NCBI GenBank assembly: GCA_937874695.1
Contig: CALNAJ010000010.1
Span: 1 to 32,327 of the forward strand
Direction: 5' to 3'
DNA length: 32,327 nucleotides
Origin: an uncultured Lactobacillus sp.
GTDB lineage: Bacteria > Bacillota > Bacilli > Lactobacillales > Lactobacillaceae
The notes under the pieces were generated by a model, which had not been told where the DNA came from, searched no databases, and saw only the letters and a program-made list of their open reading frames with translations. This document shows positions 30,106 to 32,327 of this stretch, piece after piece; position 1 is the first letter of the stretch, and each line of letters begins with the position of its first letter. Position numbers and translations under genes: made by a program.

Positions 30106-32327
30106 TTAGTCCTTACGCTTCCGGAATAAGCGCCATGCCCCAAGAATGAAGGTTCCCATTAGTGCCCCCAACCAAGCCAATTTCGACTGGCCTTCGTTGG
30201 TCTGCGGAAGGTCGCCATTGCTGTTATCCTCAGTAGCCACATCTTGGCCAGCCCGGAGCAATGGATTTTCAAAGCCGTCATAGCTACCGCCAGCAAAAGT
30301 ATCGCCATCGACATCCGGCGTGTGGCTCACTGCAATCCCATCCGCAGCGTCCGTATCCGTGAAGTCGGTCGTCGAATTACCAGAACCATCTCCATTAGTT
30401 GTTCCGGTCGCATTATCAGTGTCGGCATCGCCTGAATCACTCGTCGCTTGGTCATTCTGAGTATCACTGTCAGCATCACTGGTCGTATCCGTATTGCTAT
30501 CGGAACCAGCTTCACTGTCACTACCAGGATCATTTTCATTGCCATTCACGTTCCCTGAACCGGCGTTGCTGTCGGAGCCTTCAGAATCGGAGTTGCCAGT
30601 GTTGCTATTGCTATCGGAACCTTCGGAATCGGAGTTACCAGCATTACTGTCAGAGCCTTCGGAATCTGAATCACTGGTGTTGTCTGAACCTTCTGAGTCA
30701 GAGTCACCGGTGTTGCCATCCGATCCCTCTGAATCTGAATCACTAGTATTATCTGAGCCTTCTGAGTCTGAATCGCCGGTATTGCCGTCAGAACCTTCTG
30801 AGTCAGAGTCGCTAGTGTTACCATCTGAGCCTTCCGAATCCGAGTCACTAGTGTTACCATCTGAACCTTCCGAGTCGGAGTCACCAGTGTTACCATCTGA
30901 GCCTTCCGAATCCGAGTCACTAGTGTTGCCATCCGAGCCCTCTGAATCAGAGTTGCCAGTGTTACTGTCAGAGCCTTCCGAATCAGAGTCGCTAGTGTTA
31001 CCATCGGAGTCTTCAGAATCTGAATCGTCTAAATTGCCATTGGAGTCAGAACCTTCTGAGTCGGAGTCGCTAGTGTTACCATCCGAACCCTCTGAATCAG
31101 AGTCGCCAGTGTTACCGTCCGAGCCTTCAGAATCAGAGTCACTAGTATTACCGTCTGAGCCTTCCGAATCTGAATCACCAGTGTTACCGTCCGAGCCTTC
31201 AGAATCGGAGTCGCCAGTGTTACCATCTGAACCTTCCGAATCTGAATCGCCGGTGTTACCGTCTGAACCTTCGGAGTCTGAATCACCAGTGTTACTGTCG
31301 GAACCTTCTGAGTCCGAATCACCAGTGTTACTGTCAGAGCCTTCGGAATCGGAGTCGCCAGTGTTACCATCTGAACCTTCCGAATCTGAATCACCGGTGT
31401 TACCGTCGGAGCCTTCAGAATCTGAGTCGCCAGTGTTACCGTCTGAACCTTCGGAATCGGAGTCGCCGGTGTTACCGTCGGAGCCTTCTGAGTCGGAATC
31501 ACCGGTGTTACTGTCGGAACCTTCAGAATCTGAATCACTGGTATTGCCGTTTGAACCCTCAGAATCGGAGTCGCCAGTGTTGGCATCCGAGCCTTCCGAA
31601 TCTGAATCACCGGTATTACCGTCTGAACCTTCCGAATCAGAGTCACTGGTATTGCCATCCGAGCCTCCAGAGTCGGAGTCGCCAGTGTTACTGTCAGAAC
31701 CTTCGGAATCCGAATCACCGGTGTTGCTATCCGAACCTTCTGAGTCTGAATCGCTGGTATTGCTATCCGAGCCTTCCGAATCTGAATCACCAGTGTTACC
31801 GTCCGAGCCTTCAGAACCAGAGTCGCCAGTGTTACCACCTGAACCTTCGGAGTCCGAGTCACCAGTGTTACTGTCAGAACCTTCAGAGTCCGAGTCACCA
31901 GTGTTACTGTCAGAACCTTCGAAATCGGAGTCGCCAGTATTACCGTCTGAGCCTTCAGAATCTGAATCGCCGGTGTTGCCATCGGAACCTTCTGAGTCTG
32001 AATCTCCCGTGTTGCCGTCAGAACCCTCAGAATCGGAATCACTAGTGTTGTTGTCGGAACCTTCGGAATCTGAATCACTAGTATTGCCGTTTGAGCCCTC
32101 AGAGTCGGAGTCACCAGTGTTACCATCCGAGCCGTCCGAATCAGAGTCGCTGGTGTTACCGTCAGAGCCTTCTGAGTCTGAATCACCAGTGTTACCATCC
32201 GAGCCTTCCGAATCAGAGTCGCCAGTGTTACTGTCTGAGCCTTCGGAGTCAGAGTCGCTAGTATTACCATCCGAGCCCTCAGAGTCGGAGTCACCAGTGT
32301 TACCATCCGAGCCTTCCGAGTCTGAAT
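30106..32327 (-). CDS. LPXTG-anchored serine-aspartate repeat surface protein (3' part)
   Basis: The gene enters from the right edge; about 739 C-terminal codons are visible. From the edge to about 30560 the frame is an acidic tandem repeat of the form SDSEGSDGNTGD / SDSEGSDSNTGD. A non-repeat acidic spacer follows (DATSDSGDADTDNATG-like, then DGFENPLLRAGQD), then a sortase signal LPQTNEG 34 residues from the end, a hydrophobic segment (LGALMGTFILGAW) and the basic tail RLFRKRKD. The Q-T-N-E form of LPxTG is usual in lactobacilli. As in staphylococcal Sdr proteins, the Ser-Asp repeats probably form a stalk that holds an N-terminal binding domain away from the wall; that domain is not in view. 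The frame has no ATG, GTG or TTG in the repeat. SD repeats are often glycosylated. Confidence 0.9.
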   Translation of the reverse strand, partial: SDSEGSDGNTGDSDSEGSDGNTSDSDSEGSDSNTGDSDSEGSDGNTGDSDSEGSDGNTSDSDSDGSDGNTGDSDSEGSNGNTSDSDSEGSDNNTSDSDSEGSDGNTGDSDSEGSDGNTGDSDSEGSDGNTGDSDFEGSDSNTGDSDSEGSDSNTGDSDSEGSGGNTGDSGSEGSDGNTGDSDSEGSDSNTSDSDSEGSDSNTGDSDSEGSDSNTGDSDSGGSDGNTSDSDSEGSDGNTGDSDSEGSDANTGDSDSEGSNGNTSDSDSEGSDSNTGDSDSEGSDGNTGDSDSEGSDGNTGDSDSEGSDGNTGDSDSEGSDGNTGDSDSEGSDSNTGDSDSEGSDSNTGDSDSEGSDGNTGDSDSEGSDGNTGDSDSEGSDGNTGDSDSEGSDGNTSDSDSEGSDGNTGDSDSEGSDGNTSDSDSEGSDSNGNLDDSDSEDSDGNTSDSDSEGSDSNTGNSDSEGSDGNTSDSDSEGSDGNTGDSDSEGSDGNTSDSDSEGSDGNTSDSDSEGSDGNTGDSDSEGSDNTSDSDSEGSDGNTGDSDSEGSDNTSDSDSEGSDSNAGNSDSEGSDSNSNTGNSDSEGSDSNAGSGNVNGNENDPGSDSEAGSDSNTDTTSDADSDTQNDQATSDSGDADTDNATGTTNGDGSGNSTTDFTDTDAADGIAVSHTPDVDGDTFAGGSYDGFENPLLRAGQDVATEDNSNGDLPQTNEGQSKLAWLGALMGTFILGAWRLFRKRKD
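30562..32327 (-). repeat. Tandem 36-bp coding repeat array (about 49 units)
   Basis: Units are mostly 36 bases (12 codons). Variants of 33 and 42 bases occur near the 3' end (30660-30700 and 30565-30620), and an irregular unit at about 31000-31050 encodes DSGESDSNGNLDDSDSEDS. Units differ mainly at third codon positions (TCC/TCT/TCA/TCG serine, GAT/GAC aspartate), which shows selection on the peptide. The array continues past the window edge. Confidence 0.92.

Noticed and set aside
31029..32306. 425-codon minus-strand frame rich in Val, Thr, Leu and Lys
   Set aside because: It is a shadow of the SD-repeat frame; it stops at the irregular unit, whereas the true frame continues to a sortase signal.
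30562..32327. 36-base repeats with the length of CRISPR direct repeats
   Set aside because: Units are contiguous with no unique spacers, they encode a constant peptide in frame with an LPQTNE anchor, and differences fall at third codon positions.

Overview
The window looks like a chromosomal segment of a Lactobacillaceae species with moderately high GC, most like Levilactobacillus or a relative. This is inferred from the gene order veg-ksgA-rnmV-tatD-metG, a class II HMG-CoA reductase (mevalonate route), a tRNA-Trp T-box, many AGGAGG ribosome binding sites, and an LPQTNE sortase signal. No species can be named from sequence alone.

Positions 1-12,230 run almost wholly on the minus strand and hold housekeeping genes: the 5' end of veg with its promoter, then rsmA/ksgA, rnmV and tatD as an overlapping operon, metG, a DUF72 - small membrane protein - SIR2 operon, an IpaB/EvcA-like HELLH protein, mvaA, a Ppx/GppA phosphatase, and trpS behind a complete T-box leader. 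In Firmicutes the veg-to-metG block often lies not far from oriC.

The 950-base gap between tatD and metG is the most unusual part. It holds about ten DnaA-box-like 9-mers in 250 bases, flanked by two oppositely oriented copies of a 165-195 nt element. A third copy lies beside the SIR2 gene. The copies differ in sequence but keep the same nested stems and a 12-base core, as expected for a structured RNA or an RNA-like repeat family.

Positions 12,450-29,420 are a mosaic of short units on both strands: helD, an SdpI-like membrane protein, three predicted secreted proteins without recognised domains, a CPA2-type antiporter, a membrane-anchored class A beta-lactamase-like serine hydrolase, small membrane proteins, a GNAT acetyltransferase, a DUF2975-XRE pair with a clear promoter-embedded operator, a glutathione-reductase-like flavoprotein with an altered C-terminal catalytic motif, a divergent MFS transporter/Rgg regulator pair, a DUF3290-DUF421 operon and a Nudix hydrolase.

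Positions 29,420-30,105 are mostly non-coding, with terminators, a long hairpin and a possible 17-codon hydrophobic ORF. The rest, to the window edge, is the 3' part of a large cell-wall-anchored serine-aspartate repeat protein: about 49 copies of a 12-residue repeat, then an LPQTNE anchor. Its N-terminal binding region is outside the window.
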